From: Methylobacterium fujisawaense
GTDB taxonomy: Bacteria > Pseudomonadota > Alphaproteobacteria > Rhizobiales > Beijerinckiaceae
Assembly: GCF_014138435.1 (NCBI RefSeq)
Contig: NZ_JACJIM010000010.1
Span: 124,001 to 188,000 of the forward strand
DNA length: 64,000 nt
Reading direction: 5' to 3'
Part shown: piece after piece, positions 1 through 8,099 of the stretch
Numbering within the stretch: position 1 is the stretch's first letter
Layout: each line of letters opens with the position of its first letter
Program-made: the position numbers and the translations under genes
Notes under the pieces: generated by a model
What the model saw: the letters and a program-made list of their open reading frames with translations, nothing else
Database searches by the model: none
What the model was told of the DNA's origin: nothing

Positions 1-1591
1 GGTTGTCGGCGTACCAGAAGGTGCAGGGCAGGAAAGCCCCCTCGCTGCCCGTCAGGCCGTCGGTCGTCTGGCCCTCGGTCTCGTAGCGGAGGATGAACCC
101 GTCCCGCATCAGCCCCTTGCCGATCGCCTCGACGGTGCCGATCACCCGGGGGTCGTCCTGCGGCAGGAAGCCGGTATGGGCGATGAGCAGCAGGCTCGCG
201 TCCAGCGCCTTCGAGCCATAGGACTGGACGAAGCTGTTGAGCGCCGGGTCGAAGCCCTTGGCGCAGACCTCGGCGTGGATCTCGTCCTTGATGGCGCGCC
301 AGCGCTTGGCATGTTCCTCGGTGGCGCCCGATTCGTGCATCTCGTGCATGCGCAGGGCCCGGTCGAACGCCACCCAGGCCATGACCTTGGAATGGGTGAA
401 GTGGCGCCGCCCGCCGCGCACCTCCCAGATCCCCTCGTCGGGCTCGCGCCATGCCTGCTCCAGGTGGCCGAGGATCGCGAGGCCGACCCGCAGGCCGTCC
501 TGGCTCACCGGCAATCCGCGGGCATGAGCCTGATAGAGCGCGTCGAACAGCTCGCCGTAGACGTCGATCTGGAACTGGCTGGCGGCGGCGTTGCCGATTC
601 GCACGGGCCTCGAATTCTCGTAGCCCGGCAGCCAGTCGAGCTCGATCTCGGGCAGCAGCCGCTCGCCGCCGATCCCGTAGAGGATGTGCGCCTGCTCGGG
701 ATTGCCGGCCACGGCCCGAAGCAGCCAGCCCAGCCAGTCCCGGGCCTCGTCGATATAGCCCGCATCCATCAGGGCGATCAGGGTCAGGGTCGAATCGCGC
801 AGCCAGCAGAACCGGTAATCCCAGTTGCGGATCCCGCCGAGCCCCTCCGGCAGGGACGCCGTGGGCGCCGCCACGATGCCGCCGGTGGGTTCGTAGATCA
901 GCGCCTTGAGGGTCAGCAGGGAGCGCTGGAGCATCCGATCCCAGGGGGCGCCGCCCGCGCAGCGGCACGCCCAATCCCGCCAGTGCTGATCCGTGGCTTC
1001 GAGAACCTTGCGCGGCTCGATCGGGGGCGGATCGTCCTCGTGGGAGGCCCCGTAGCTCAGGACGAACCGGTGCTGGTCGCCGGCATGGACCGTGAACTCG
1101 GCCACGGTGGTCTGCGCCTCCGATCCCTTGAGATGGACGTCGGAGCGCAGCACGACTTTGTGCGGTCCCGAGACGGCGCGCAGGTCGCCCAGCTCGGAGC
1201 GCGACACCCAGGGCACGGCCGAGCCGTAATCGAACCGGACCGCCATCTCCATCCGCATGGCGACCCGCCCGTGCACGCCCTCGACGAGGCGCACGAGATG
1301 CGATCCGTCGCCGACGGGCATGAAGTCCGTGACCAGGACCTCGCCGAGCCGCGTGGTGTGCCGCGTCTCCAGGACGAGGCTGCCCGGGCGGTAGGACCAC
1401 CGGGTCTCGACGTGCTCCGCCTCGGGGAAGATCTTCCAGAAGCCGTGCGCCTCGGTGCCCAGCAGGCTGGTGAACAGGGCGGCCGCGTCGAAGCGCGGCC
1501 AGCACAACCAATCGACGCTGCCCTGCCGGCTGATCAGCGCGGCGCTGCGGCAATCCCCGACGAGCGCGTAATCCTCGATGCGTGCAGCCAT
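1..1591 (-). CDS. Glycoside hydrolase family 15 protein (glucoamylase/trehalase-like), 3' end cut by window
   Basis: The first 530 residues are present and the C-terminus lies beyond position 1. It begins MAARIEDYALVGDCRSAAL and shows the GH15 layout: an N-terminal beta-sandwich (roughly residues 1-230), then an alpha/alpha barrel starting near GIRNWDYRFCWLRDSTLTL. The barrel has the GNAAASQFQIDVYGELFDAL segment and GIWEVRGGRRHFTHSKVM, whose Glu is the expected general acid of the family. GH15 enzymes of this type hydrolyse alpha-glucosidic bonds, often trehalose or short alpha-glucans, in the cytoplasm; the exact substrate cannot be read here. No signal peptide is visible. The family is usually about 600 residues long, so some 70 are missing. 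The start is the first ATG of the open frame and fits the family N-terminus. Confidence 0.88.
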   Translation of the reverse strand, partial: MAARIEDYALVGDCRSAALISRQGSVDWLCWPRFDAAALFTSLLGTEAHGFWKIFPEAEHVETRWSYRPGSLVLETRHTTRLGEVLVTDFMPVGDGSHLVRLVEGVHGRVAMRMEMAVRFDYGSAVPWVSRSELGDLRAVSGPHKVVLRSDVHLKGSEAQTTVAEFTVHAGDQHRFVLSYGASHEDDPPPIEPRKVLEATDQHWRDWACRCAGGAPWDRMLQRSLLTLKALIYEPTGGIVAAPTASLPEGLGGIRNWDYRFCWLRDSTLTLIALMDAGYIDEARDWLGWLLRAVAGNPEQAHILYGIGGERLLPEIELDWLPGYENSRPVRIGNAAASQFQIDVYGELFDALYQAHARGLPVSQDGLRVGLAILGHLEQAWREPDEGIWEVRGGRRHFTHSKVMAWVAFDRALRMHEMHESGATEEHAKRWRAIKDEIHAEVCAKGFDPALNSFVQSYGSKALDASLLLIAHTGFLPQDDPRVIGTVEAIGKGLMRDGFILRYETEGQTTDGLTGSEGAFLPCTFWYADN

Positions 1592-1698
1592 CCGGCCCCG
1601 GCTCCGGTCCGCGGACGGAAGCTCGGTCCATCCGCTGCGACGCACCTAGGACGTCCGCCCAGGAGATCCAGAGGTTTGGGGCCGGCCCGCGGATGCGG

Positions 1699-2295
1699 TC
1701 AGCGCAGGCAGTCGGCCACCGCCAGGGCCACCGAGCCCTGAACCGACGCCGCACCTTTGCGCACGAAGTCCGCGGCATCGCCGACCGCCCGGGCCGCAGG
1801 GACCAGCGTCTCGACCACCGAGGTGGCAAACGGCAGGGCCCGCCCAGGGAGCAGCGCATCCTCGGCCGGTTCGGCGGCTTCCGCGCGTCCGGGCGCCATG
1901 GGATCGATCGGGCTGCGGGGCGCCTCGGGGCAGCGCCGTCCCGGGCAGGTACGTCGACCCGCCACCGCCACATGGGACGTCGCCCGCGCCGTCGTCGCCG
2001 GACGGACGGGCAGAGCCCCCGTCCGCGAGACCGCAGCGTCCAGCGGGTACAGCTCGGCGAACGCGATCGCGGCCGGCGGCCGGATCGGCGACGCCACCGC
2101 GGCGACCGGTGCGAAATCCGTGGGTCCGAGAGCGGGGGATCCGCCCGCCCGGGCACCGGGGGGCACCGGATTGGACGACGGGCAGTAGAGCGAGGCCACA
2201 CCCAGGAGCGCCACGACGGCCAGCGTCGGCAGGAAGGGCATGGACACGCGGCCATTCGCGGCGTCCGTCAGGGCGGGCTGATCTGGCCTGCGCAT
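1699..2295 (-). CDS. Hypothetical exported or membrane-anchored protein
   Basis: Unrecognised protein of 198 residues. After a basic, polar N-terminus (MRRPDQPALTDAANGRVS) comes a hydrophobic stretch MPFLPTLAVVALLGVASLYC, which could be a signal peptide or a single membrane anchor. The rest is rich in Ala, Pro and Arg with no recognisable domain. The start at 2295 is chosen because AGGGAG lies about 12 bases upstream; an internal ATG at 2241, directly before the hydrophobic segment, is the alternative. It stands alone between the GH15 gene and nasT, which is transcribed the other way. The frame was preferred over the overlapping minus-strand frame because only this one gives a sensible membrane segment. 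Confidence 0.4.
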   Translation of the reverse strand: MRRPDQPALTDAANGRVSMPFLPTLAVVALLGVASLYCPSSNPVPPGARAGGSPALGPTDFAPVAAVASPIRPPAAIAFAELYPLDAAVSRTGALPVRPATTARATSHVAVAGRRTCPGRRCPEAPRSPIDPMAPGRAEAAEPAEDALLPGRALPFATSVVETLVPAARAVGDAADFVRKGAASVQGSVALAVADCLR

Positions 2296-2517
2296 CCGAA
2301 TCACCGATCTCCCTGACCACCGTGAGGCGAAGAGAATGCGGCCAGCATTGCGGCGGAAGCTGGACCGTTTCTTTGCGCGGCGGTTACCGGCATCGTACAT
2401 TGGGATTGCGCGGATGCGTCCGCGACGGGCCCCGACGCGGGCACGGGCCTTGCTTAGTTCGCGGCGGCCCGAACCGGGCCGTCCTCCAGAAGAAGACCCG
2501 CCCCGTCCCGGGCCAAG

Positions 2518-3105
2518 ATGACCGAATCCAATCTCACCGTCGCCGTGATCGATCCGAGCCGCGCCCGCGCGGCCATTCTGGAGGAGGGCCTGCGCGCCGC
2601 CGGAATCGGGCGTGTGGTGGTGATTCCCGATACCGCCGACCTCATGGAACGCGTGGCCGCGCTGAAGCCCGACGTGGTGGTGATCCATCTGGAGAGCCCG
2701 AGCCGGGACATCCTGGAGCAGATGTCGGGCGTTTCCCGGCAGGTCGAGCGGCCGGTGGCGATGTTCGTCGACCGCTCGGATTCGACCATGATGCAGGCCG
2801 CCGTCGATGCCGGAATCTCCGCCTACGTGGTGGACGGGCTGCGGGCGGAACGGATCAAGTCGATCCTCGACATCGCGATCCTGCGCTTCAACGCCTTCGC
2901 GCGCCTCCAGCGCGAGCTGACGGAGGCGCGCAGCGAACTCGCCGACCGCAAGCTGATCGAGCGGGCGAAGGGCATCCTGATGACCATGAAGGGCCTGTCC
3001 GAGGACGAGGCGTACAAGCAGCTGCGCCGCAAGGCCATGAACGAGAAGCGCAAGATCGTCGACATCGCCCGGGCGATCGTCACCACCGCGGACCTGCTCG
3101 GATGA
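2518..3105 (+). CDS. nasT: NasT: ANTAR-domain response regulator, nitrate/nitrite-responsive antiterminator
   Basis: 195 residues. Residues 1-125 form a receiver-like domain (VAVIDPSRARAAILEEGL, then VVVIHLESPS where a classical receiver has its phospho-acceptor Asp). Residues 130-190 form an ANTAR RNA-binding domain (LADRKLIERAKGILMTM, then DEAYKQLRRKAMNEKRKIVD). In the family NasT binds hexaloop hairpins in leader RNA and prevents termination ahead of nitrate-assimilation genes; NasS holds it inactive until nitrate or nitrite is present. The stop overlaps the start of nasS (ATGA), so the sensor and regulator are translationally coupled. A matching hairpin and terminator lie at 4854-4949, which strongly supports the role. 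Confidence 0.93.
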   Translation: MTESNLTVAVIDPSRARAAILEEGLRAAGIGRVVVIPDTADLMERVAALKPDVVVIHLESPSRDILEQMSGVSRQVERPVAMFVDRSDSTMMQAAVDAGISAYVVDGLRAERIKSILDIAILRFNAFARLQRELTEARSELADRKLIERAKGILMTMKGLSEDEAYKQLRRKAMNEKRKIVDIARAIVTTADLLG

Positions 3106-4103
3106 GGCTCCAGCTCGGCTACGTCCCGCTCTGCGATGCGGCCCCCCTGATCGCGGCCCATGAACTGGGCTTCGCCCGGGCCGAGGGGCTCGACCTCGAC
3201 CTCACCGCCGAGCCCTCCTGGGCGACCCTTCGCGACCGGCTGGCGCTGGGGCACCTCGACGGCGCGCACATGCTGGCGCCGCTGGCGTTGGCGAGCCGGC
3301 TCGCCTTGTCCGGGCCGCCCTCCGACCTGATCGTGCCGCTCCAGCTCAGCACCGACGGCAATGCCCTCACGCTGTCCCGCACCCTCTGGGCGGCGATGGC
3401 CCCCGACAGCGAGGCCCTGCCGGATGTCGCCCGCGCCTTCGCGGGCGTCGCGGAGATGCGGCACCGCGCCGGAGACCCGCTCACCCTCGGCACCGTGCAT
3501 CCCTTCTCGTGCCACAGCTACCAGCTACGGCTGTTCGCCGAAGCCGGGAGCCTCGACCCTGCCGCGTTCCGCACGGTCGTGGTCCCCCCGCAACATTGCG
3601 TGGAGGCCCTGGCCCGCGGCCTGGTCGACGGATTCTGCGCCGGCGCACCCTGGAACGACGTGGCGGCCGAGGCCGGGCATGGGCGCATCGCCGTCCACGG
3701 CAGCGCCCTCGCGCCGAACGCGACCGAGAAGGTCCTGGCCGTCTCCGCACGGCTCGACGGCGCGATCCTGCCGCTGGTGCGGGCGGTCGCCCGGGCGGGA
3801 CGCTGGTGCGCGGATCCGGAGAACCGGACCGAGCTGATCCATCGCCTCGCACGCCGGACCTATCTGAATCTCGATCCGGCGTTGGTCGCGCGGACCTTTT
3901 CCGACGGTCCGGACGTCATGGCCGGGACGGGTGCGCATCTCCGCTTCGGCGCGGCGATCGAGGAGCCGCGCGCGGCGCAGGCCCGCTGGGTGCTGGAGCA
4001 GATGCGCGCCGCGCAGCAGATCCCCGGGCCTTTCGACATCCCGGCGGCGATCACGACCGTCTACAGACCCGACCTTTACCGGCGGGCGGTCGCCGACATC
4101 TGA
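3102..4103 (+). CDS. nasS: NasS: NrtA-like nitrate/nitrite sensor controlling NasT
   Basis: 333 residues related to the nitrate-binding proteins NrtA/CmpA, but with no signal peptide or lipobox: it begins directly with MRLQLGYVPLCDAAPLIAAH. A cytoplasmic NrtA-like protein encoded beside an ANTAR regulator is the hallmark of NasS. Recognisable family segments are GTVHPFSCHSYQLRLFAEA, VVPPQHCVEALARGLVDGFC and GAPWNDVAAEAGHG. Known role: it binds NasT without ligand and releases it when nitrate or nitrite binds. The start codon overlaps the nasT stop by four bases. No ABC nitrate transporter genes accompany it here, which also argues for sensing rather than uptake. Confidence 0.9.
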   Translation: MRLQLGYVPLCDAAPLIAAHELGFARAEGLDLDLTAEPSWATLRDRLALGHLDGAHMLAPLALASRLALSGPPSDLIVPLQLSTDGNALTLSRTLWAAMAPDSEALPDVARAFAGVAEMRHRAGDPLTLGTVHPFSCHSYQLRLFAEAGSLDPAAFRTVVVPPQHCVEALARGLVDGFCAGAPWNDVAAEAGHGRIAVHGSALAPNATEKVLAVSARLDGAILPLVRAVARAGRWCADPENRTELIHRLARRTYLNLDPALVARTFSDGPDVMAGTGAHLRFGAAIEEPRAAQARWVLEQMRAAQQIPGPFDIPAAITTVYRPDLYRRAVADI

Positions 4104-4233
4104 GGCCCGCGACACTTCGAGCCATTCGTCATCCACCCGCAACGCCGGCGCGAACAGCCGCGGAACGTCGGGCGGGCTCGCCCGTTGTGCCTACGCCATG
4201 CCTGGATGTCGCAAACTCGAAACTGGATCGTTG

Positions 4234-4410
4234 ATGTCGCATCCGCGCGGGCGGGTCGAACTTCGACGCTACGTATGCCGGGGCGGCCGCGTCCCCCGCG
4301 CCTGCAACGACAACCGGCGGGCCGGTGCGCGCCACGCTTGGTACTGGGTGCTGGCGGCCGGCGCGATGCCGACCCTGGGCCTCCTGGCGATGCTGTCGCA
4401 GCTGCTGTAG
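4234..4410 (+). CDS. Possible small single-span membrane protein
   Basis: Candidate 58-residue ORF between nasS and the nas control region. The N-terminal 35 residues are basic (RGRVELRRYVCRGGRVPRA) and the C-terminal 20 are hydrophobic (YWVLAAGAMPTLGLLAMLSQ), giving a plausible tail-anchored protein. No clear Shine-Dalgarno is visible before the ATG and I recognise no family. It could be a chance frame. It ends before the NtrC-like sites and so would not be part of the downstream operon. Confidence 0.3.
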   Translation: MSHPRGRVELRRYVCRGGRVPRACNDNRRAGARHAWYWVLAAGAMPTLGLLAMLSQLL

Positions 4411-4721
4411 CCCCCACATCAATTGGACTGGTTATCGTCCAGCGAGAGTGGGAGCTGATTGCCCGCGGTGTCCAAAAGGACAGACTTCGACATTCGTTAC
4501 AGGTAGAATGCCGTTCAAATACGGAAGTTGTTCACATATAAGTTCGATATTTCGTCGTCGAAGTATTCTCGACCGACTTTTGCTCGCTCTCCAGTTTGCC
4601 CGTGTCGTGATCCGACGACGGTGAGCGTCAACCCGACCCTCCGTCAGTCCGGAAGACATCCTTAACCCTCCGCAGCTTGCCCCACCGCGCCGCTGGCGCG
4701 TGATCGCTTTTGCGACGGGCC
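4411..4721. other. Noncoding stretch upstream of the nas control region
   Basis: About 310 bases with no supported gene. Between roughly 4420 and 4600 the sequence is clearly more AT-rich than its surroundings, consistent with upstream regulatory DNA or a weakly constrained spacer. I see no tRNA, convincing terminator or recognisable repeat. Confidence 0.4.
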
Positions 4722-4736
4722 GCACAGATTTTGTGC
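4722..4736 (+). promoter_or_regulatory. NtrC-like enhancer site 1
   Basis: GCACAGATTTTGTGC is a dyad matching the NtrC operator pattern GCAC-N7-GTGC at all eight specified bases. Its centre lies about 124 bases before the predicted sigma54 start site, the usual distance for an NtrC enhancer. Inferred from sequence only. Confidence 0.6.
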
Positions 4737-4760
4737 AGCGCCGATGGGCGGCCTCTGGTT

Positions 4761-4775
4761 GCACCTCCGATCTGC
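4761..4775 (+). promoter_or_regulatory. NtrC-like enhancer site 2
   Basis: GCACCTCCGATCTGC matches GCAC-N7-GTGC at seven of eight bases. Its centre is 39 bases downstream of site 1 and about 85 bases before the predicted transcription start. Paired sites are common at NtrC-controlled promoters. Confidence 0.5.
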
Positions 4776-4825
4776 AGGCCTCGCCCCGGCGGCAGCGTCC
4801 ACGCGCGCCGTGCGGCGCGTTTCGA

Positions 4826-4842
4826 TTGGCACGGAACCTGCG
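4826..4842 (+). promoter_or_regulatory. Sigma54 (-24/-12) promoter of the nas operon
   Basis: TTGGCAC, five bases, then CTGCG. The invariant GG (4828-4829) and GC (4840-4841) are separated by exactly ten bases as in the TGGCAC-N5-TTGC consensus, with one mismatch in the -12 element. Transcription would start near 4852-4853, immediately before the NasT-type hairpin. Confidence 0.65.
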
Positions 4843-4853
4843 AGGCGAGCCGC

Positions 4854-4873
4854 GTCCGTCAACGGCGACGGAC
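4854..4873 (+). promoter_or_regulatory. ANTAR (NasT) target hairpin with hexaloop AACGGC
   Basis: A perfect 7-bp stem, GTCCGTC against GACGGAC, closes the hexaloop AACGGC. The loop has A at position 1 and G at position 4, the signature recognised by ANTAR proteins. It lies at the predicted 5' end of the transcript and upstream of an intrinsic terminator, the expected layout for NasT antitermination. An alternative fold uses GACGG with CCGTC (4878-4882) around ACAGCG, also with A1 and G4, so the two structures compete. Confidence 0.7.
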
Positions 4874-4879
4874 AGCGCC

Positions 4880-4897
4880 GTCAGCGAGGCCGCTGAT
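4880..4897 (+). promoter_or_regulatory. Second leader hairpin
   Basis: TCAGC pairs with GCTGA around GAGGCC (or with a tetraloop if the next C-G pair forms). ANTAR leaders normally carry two hairpins; this loop has G at position 4 but G rather than A at position 1. A second GCTGA at 4912-4916, next to the terminator, could compete for the same 5' arm and so link this hairpin to terminator choice. Confidence 0.45.
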
Positions 4898-4916
4898 CCG
4901 GTTCTCCTGGGGCTGA

Positions 4917-4949
4917 AGCCTGCCGGGAGACGACCGGCAGCGGCTTTTT
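4917..4949 (+). terminator. Leader intrinsic terminator controlled by NasT (attenuator)
   Basis: AGCC-TGCCGG (4917-4926), a seven-base loop and CCGGCA (4934-4939) form the stem; GGCT (4942-4945) extends it past a two-base bulge, and a run of five T follows. It ends 53 bases before the first operon gene, so it would stop transcription unless antiterminated. Confidence 0.8.
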
Positions 4950-5002
4950 CGTGGGCGGTCCGCCAACGACCCTGCAATCGAGGTTCCAGACACGATCGAG
5001 CG

Positions 5003-6271
5003 ATGGCGACATCCCCTAAGGACACACGCGGACACGACGCGCGCGCCGAGAGCGGCCTGCCGCGCGAGAGATTGGTCGTCGTCGGCAACGGCATGGCCTC
5101 CCTGCGATTCCTGGAGCGGCTCACGGAGATCGCACCCGGCCGTTACGACATCACCTGCATCGGCGCCGAGCCGACGGTCGCCTACAACCGGGTCCTGCTC
5201 TCCTCGCTGCTCGGCGGCGAGGTCGACGAGGCCGCCTGCGCCTTCCGCGGCCTCGACTGGTACGCGGATCACGGCATCCGCCTGATCACCGGCGCGCCGG
5301 CGACCCGGATCGACCGGGAGAACGGGTACGTCCGCGTGGGCGAGACCCACGTCCTGCCCTTCGACAGGCTGGTCCTCGCGGTCGGCTCCCTGCCGATCCG
5401 CCTGCCGAAGCCCGGCATGGATCTCCCCGGCGTCATCACCTTCCGCGACCTCGCCGACGTGGCGGCGATCCGGAAGGCCGCCGTGCAGCACGCCCGGGCG
5501 ATCGTCATCGGCGGCGGCCTTCTCGGCCTGGAGGCGGCGGTCGGGCTCGCGCGCCTCGGCGTCGAGACCACGCTGCTCCACGTCATGGACCGGCTGATGG
5601 AGCGCCAGCTCGACCACCATGCCGCCGCGCTCGTAAAGCGTGCCATGGAGGCGCGGGGGGTTCGGGTGATCCTCAAGGCGGATACCGCCCGCCTCGAAGG
5701 AGACGGCCGCGTCGAGCGCCTCGTCCTGGCGGACGGCACCGCGCTCCCGGCCGACCTCGTGGTGATGTCGGTGGGCGTGCGCCCCTCGGTGGCGCTGGCG
5801 CAGGCCGCGGGACTGGCGGTCGGCCGGGGCATCACGGTCGACGACCGGATGACCACCTCGGACCCGCGGATTTTCGCGCTCGGCGAGTGCGCCGAGCACC
5901 GCGGCCAGATCTACGGCCTGGTCGAGCCCGCCTACGAGCACGCCGAGACGCTCGCCCGCCACCTCGCCGGCGAGCCGGCCGAGTACCGGGGCACGGCCCT
6001 GTCCACGAGCCTGAAGGTGTCGGGCCTGCCGGTCTTCTCGGCCGGGATCGTGGACACGCCCGACGATGCGGAGGCGATCGTGCTCTCCGACCCCGGAGCC
6101 GGCCTCTACCGCAAGCTTCTGGTGCGCGATGGGAAGCTGATCGGCGCGGTGTTCGTCGGCGACATCGCCGAGCAGGGCGCCTGCAAGGGGCTGATCCGGT
6201 CCGGCGACCCGATCGAGAACGTGGACGACTTGATGTTCGGGCGCCCCGTGCCCGAGCCGCTGGCTGCTTGA
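5003..6271 (+). CDS. FAD-dependent pyridine nucleotide reductase, NirB-N-terminus-like, nitrate assimilation electron transfer
   Basis: 422 residues. The N-terminal FAD-binding Rossmann motif is RLVVVGNGMASLRFLERL, an NAD(P)-binding motif is AIVIGGGLLGLEAAVGLARLG, and VFSAGIVDTPDDAEAIV lies in the C-terminal part. It resembles the flavoprotein half of NirB and the NasB/NasC reductase components, but it stops before any BFD-type [2Fe-2S] or siroheme domain. As the first gene after the NasT-controlled leader, it probably passes electrons from NADH to nitrate reductase; NasA carries a BFD-like module at its own C-terminus. The ATG at 5003 lies 53 bases after the terminator; an open frame extends upstream but would run through the leader. 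Confidence 0.85.
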   Translation: MATSPKDTRGHDARAESGLPRERLVVVGNGMASLRFLERLTEIAPGRYDITCIGAEPTVAYNRVLLSSLLGGEVDEAACAFRGLDWYADHGIRLITGAPATRIDRENGYVRVGETHVLPFDRLVLAVGSLPIRLPKPGMDLPGVITFRDLADVAAIRKAAVQHARAIVIGGGLLGLEAAVGLARLGVETTLLHVMDRLMERQLDHHAAALVKRAMEARGVRVILKADTARLEGDGRVERLVLADGTALPADLVVMSVGVRPSVALAQAAGLAVGRGITVDDRMTTSDPRIFALGECAEHRGQIYGLVEPAYEHAETLARHLAGEPAEYRGTALSTSLKVSGLPVFSAGIVDTPDDAEAIVLSDPGAGLYRKLLVRDGKLIGAVFVGDIAEQGACKGLIRSGDPIENVDDLMFGRPVPEPLAA

Positions 6272-6281
6272 GGAGGCGCGG

Positions 6282-8099
6282 ATGTCCGAGACCACCACCC
6301 AGAGCGCCGCAGGCGCGTTCGAGGCCGAGCAGAAGCGCTACCTCGAAGGCTTCGCCTCCGGCATCGCCGCCGTCCGCATGACCGGCGGCCTCGCCGCGGG
6401 CGGGGCCGGGGCGGCCGCGCCACCCGCCGAGCCCACGGGCCCGGACGCGATCCACATCAAGGCGCAGGACAAGACCGTCAAGGCGGGCGGCAAGCTCTGC
6501 GACCAGGAGAAGTGGAAGCGCGCCGAGAACCCGTTCGACGGCCACAACCGCCTGATCCAGGAGGCCGCCGCCGGCAAGCAGCCGAAGCCCGAGGACAATT
6601 TCCGCTGGCGCTACCACGGCCTGTTCTGGGTCGCGCCGAACCAGGTCTCGTACATGTGCCGGCTGCGGATCCCCAACGGGATCCTGCACCATTGGCAGTT
6701 CGCGGGCGTCGCCGACCTCGCCGACGAGCATGGCGGCGGCTACGTCCACGTGACCACCCGGGCGAACCTCCAGGTGCGGGAGATCGGCCCCGAGCACGCC
6801 CAGCCCTTCCTCGACGGGCTCACCGATATCGGCCTCACGGCCCGGGGGGCGGGCGCCGACAACATCCGCAACGTCACCGGTTCGTCGACCGCCGGCATCG
6901 ACGCCCAGGAGCTGCTGGACACGCGCCCGCTCGCCAAGTCCTGGCACAACTGGATCCTGAACGACCGCTCCCTCTACGGCCTGCCGCGCAAGTTCAACGT
7001 CGCCTTCGACGGCAGCGGCGTGATGCCGACCCTGGAGGAGACCAACGACATCGGCTTCCAGGCGGTGGAGGTTCTCGACGGCGCTTCGGTGCCTCCGGGG
7101 ATCTACATGCGCCTCGTGCTCGGCGGCATCTCGGGCCACCGCGACCTCGCCCGCGACACCGGCATCGTCCTGAAGCCGGAAGACTGCAACGCGGTCGCCG
7201 ACGCGATCATCCGGGTGTTCATCGAGAACGGCGACCGGACGAACCGCAACAAGAGCCGGATGAAGTACGTCCTCGACGCCTGGGGCTTCGACAAGTACCT
7301 CGCCGCCGTCGAGGACAAGCTCGGCCGCAAGCTCGACCGGGTCGCGCCCGAGCACGTGGCGCCGCGTAAAGCCACCGACCGCTACGCCCATGTGGGCGTC
7401 CACGCCCAGAAGCAGCCCGGCCTCAACTGGGTCGGCGTGGTCCTGCCGGTCGGCAAGATGACGAGCGATCAGGTGCGGGCGCTGGCCCGGATCGCCGCGG
7501 AGTGCGGGGACGGCCAGATCCGCCTCACCGTCTGGCAGAACTTCATTTTTTCCGGTGTTCCGGACGCGAAGGTCGCCGAGGTGGAGGCTCGCGTGGACGC
7601 GCTCGGCCTCACCACCAAGGCCGCCGGCATCCGCTCCGGCCTCGTGGCCTGCACGGGCGCCAAAGGCTGCAAATTCGCGGCCTCCGACACCAAGGGCCAC
7701 GCGCTGATCATCGCCGACCATGTCGAGAAGGCCGTGCCGAACCTCGACGTGCCGGTGAACGTCCACCTCACCGGCTGCCACCACAGCTGCGCCCAGCACT
7801 ACATCGGCGACATCGGGCTGATCGGCGCCAAGGTCGTCGTCTCGGAGGAGGGCGACACCGTCGAGGGCTACGACGTCGTGGTCGGCGGTGGCTTCGCCGA
7901 GAACCCGAAGATCGGCACCGAGATCTGGAAGGCCGTGAAGGCCGAGGATACGCCCTCCCGCGTCGAGGCTCTGCTGCGCGCCTACCTCGCCCTCCGCCAG
8001 GGCCCCGAGGAGAGCTTCCAGGCCTTCACAAGCCGCACCGGCGCGGAGGCGCTCCGCGACGCCGCCGAGGACCAGCCCGCCCTGAAGGCCGCCGCATGA
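6282..8099 (+). CDS. nirA: Assimilatory nitrite reductase (siroheme, ferredoxin-type), NirA
   Basis: 605 residues with the repeated nitrite/sulfite reductase ferredoxin-like and siroheme domains. The four Cys ligands of the [4Fe-4S]-siroheme centre are in CTGAKGC (C457, C463) and CHHSC (C499, C503). It reduces nitrite to ammonium in the cytoplasm using six electrons. A Gly/Ala/Pro-rich linker lies near residues 30-50. It follows the FAD reductase by ten bases and overlaps the next gene (ATGA), so it is coupled to the flavoreductase that most likely supplies its electrons. The family normally takes electrons from ferredoxin; a dedicated reductase gene here suggests another donor. Confidence 0.93.
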   Translation: MSETTTQSAAGAFEAEQKRYLEGFASGIAAVRMTGGLAAGGAGAAAPPAEPTGPDAIHIKAQDKTVKAGGKLCDQEKWKRAENPFDGHNRLIQEAAAGKQPKPEDNFRWRYHGLFWVAPNQVSYMCRLRIPNGILHHWQFAGVADLADEHGGGYVHVTTRANLQVREIGPEHAQPFLDGLTDIGLTARGAGADNIRNVTGSSTAGIDAQELLDTRPLAKSWHNWILNDRSLYGLPRKFNVAFDGSGVMPTLEETNDIGFQAVEVLDGASVPPGIYMRLVLGGISGHRDLARDTGIVLKPEDCNAVADAIIRVFIENGDRTNRNKSRMKYVLDAWGFDKYLAAVEDKLGRKLDRVAPEHVAPRKATDRYAHVGVHAQKQPGLNWVGVVLPVGKMTSDQVRALARIAAECGDGQIRLTVWQNFIFSGVPDAKVAEVEARVDALGLTTKAAGIRSGLVACTGAKGCKFAASDTKGHALIIADHVEKAVPNLDVPVNVHLTGCHHSCAQHYIGDIGLIGAKVVVSEEGDTVEGYDVVVGGGFAENPKIGTEIWKAVKAEDTPSRVEALLRAYLALRQGPEESFQAFTSRTGAEALRDAAEDQPALKAAA

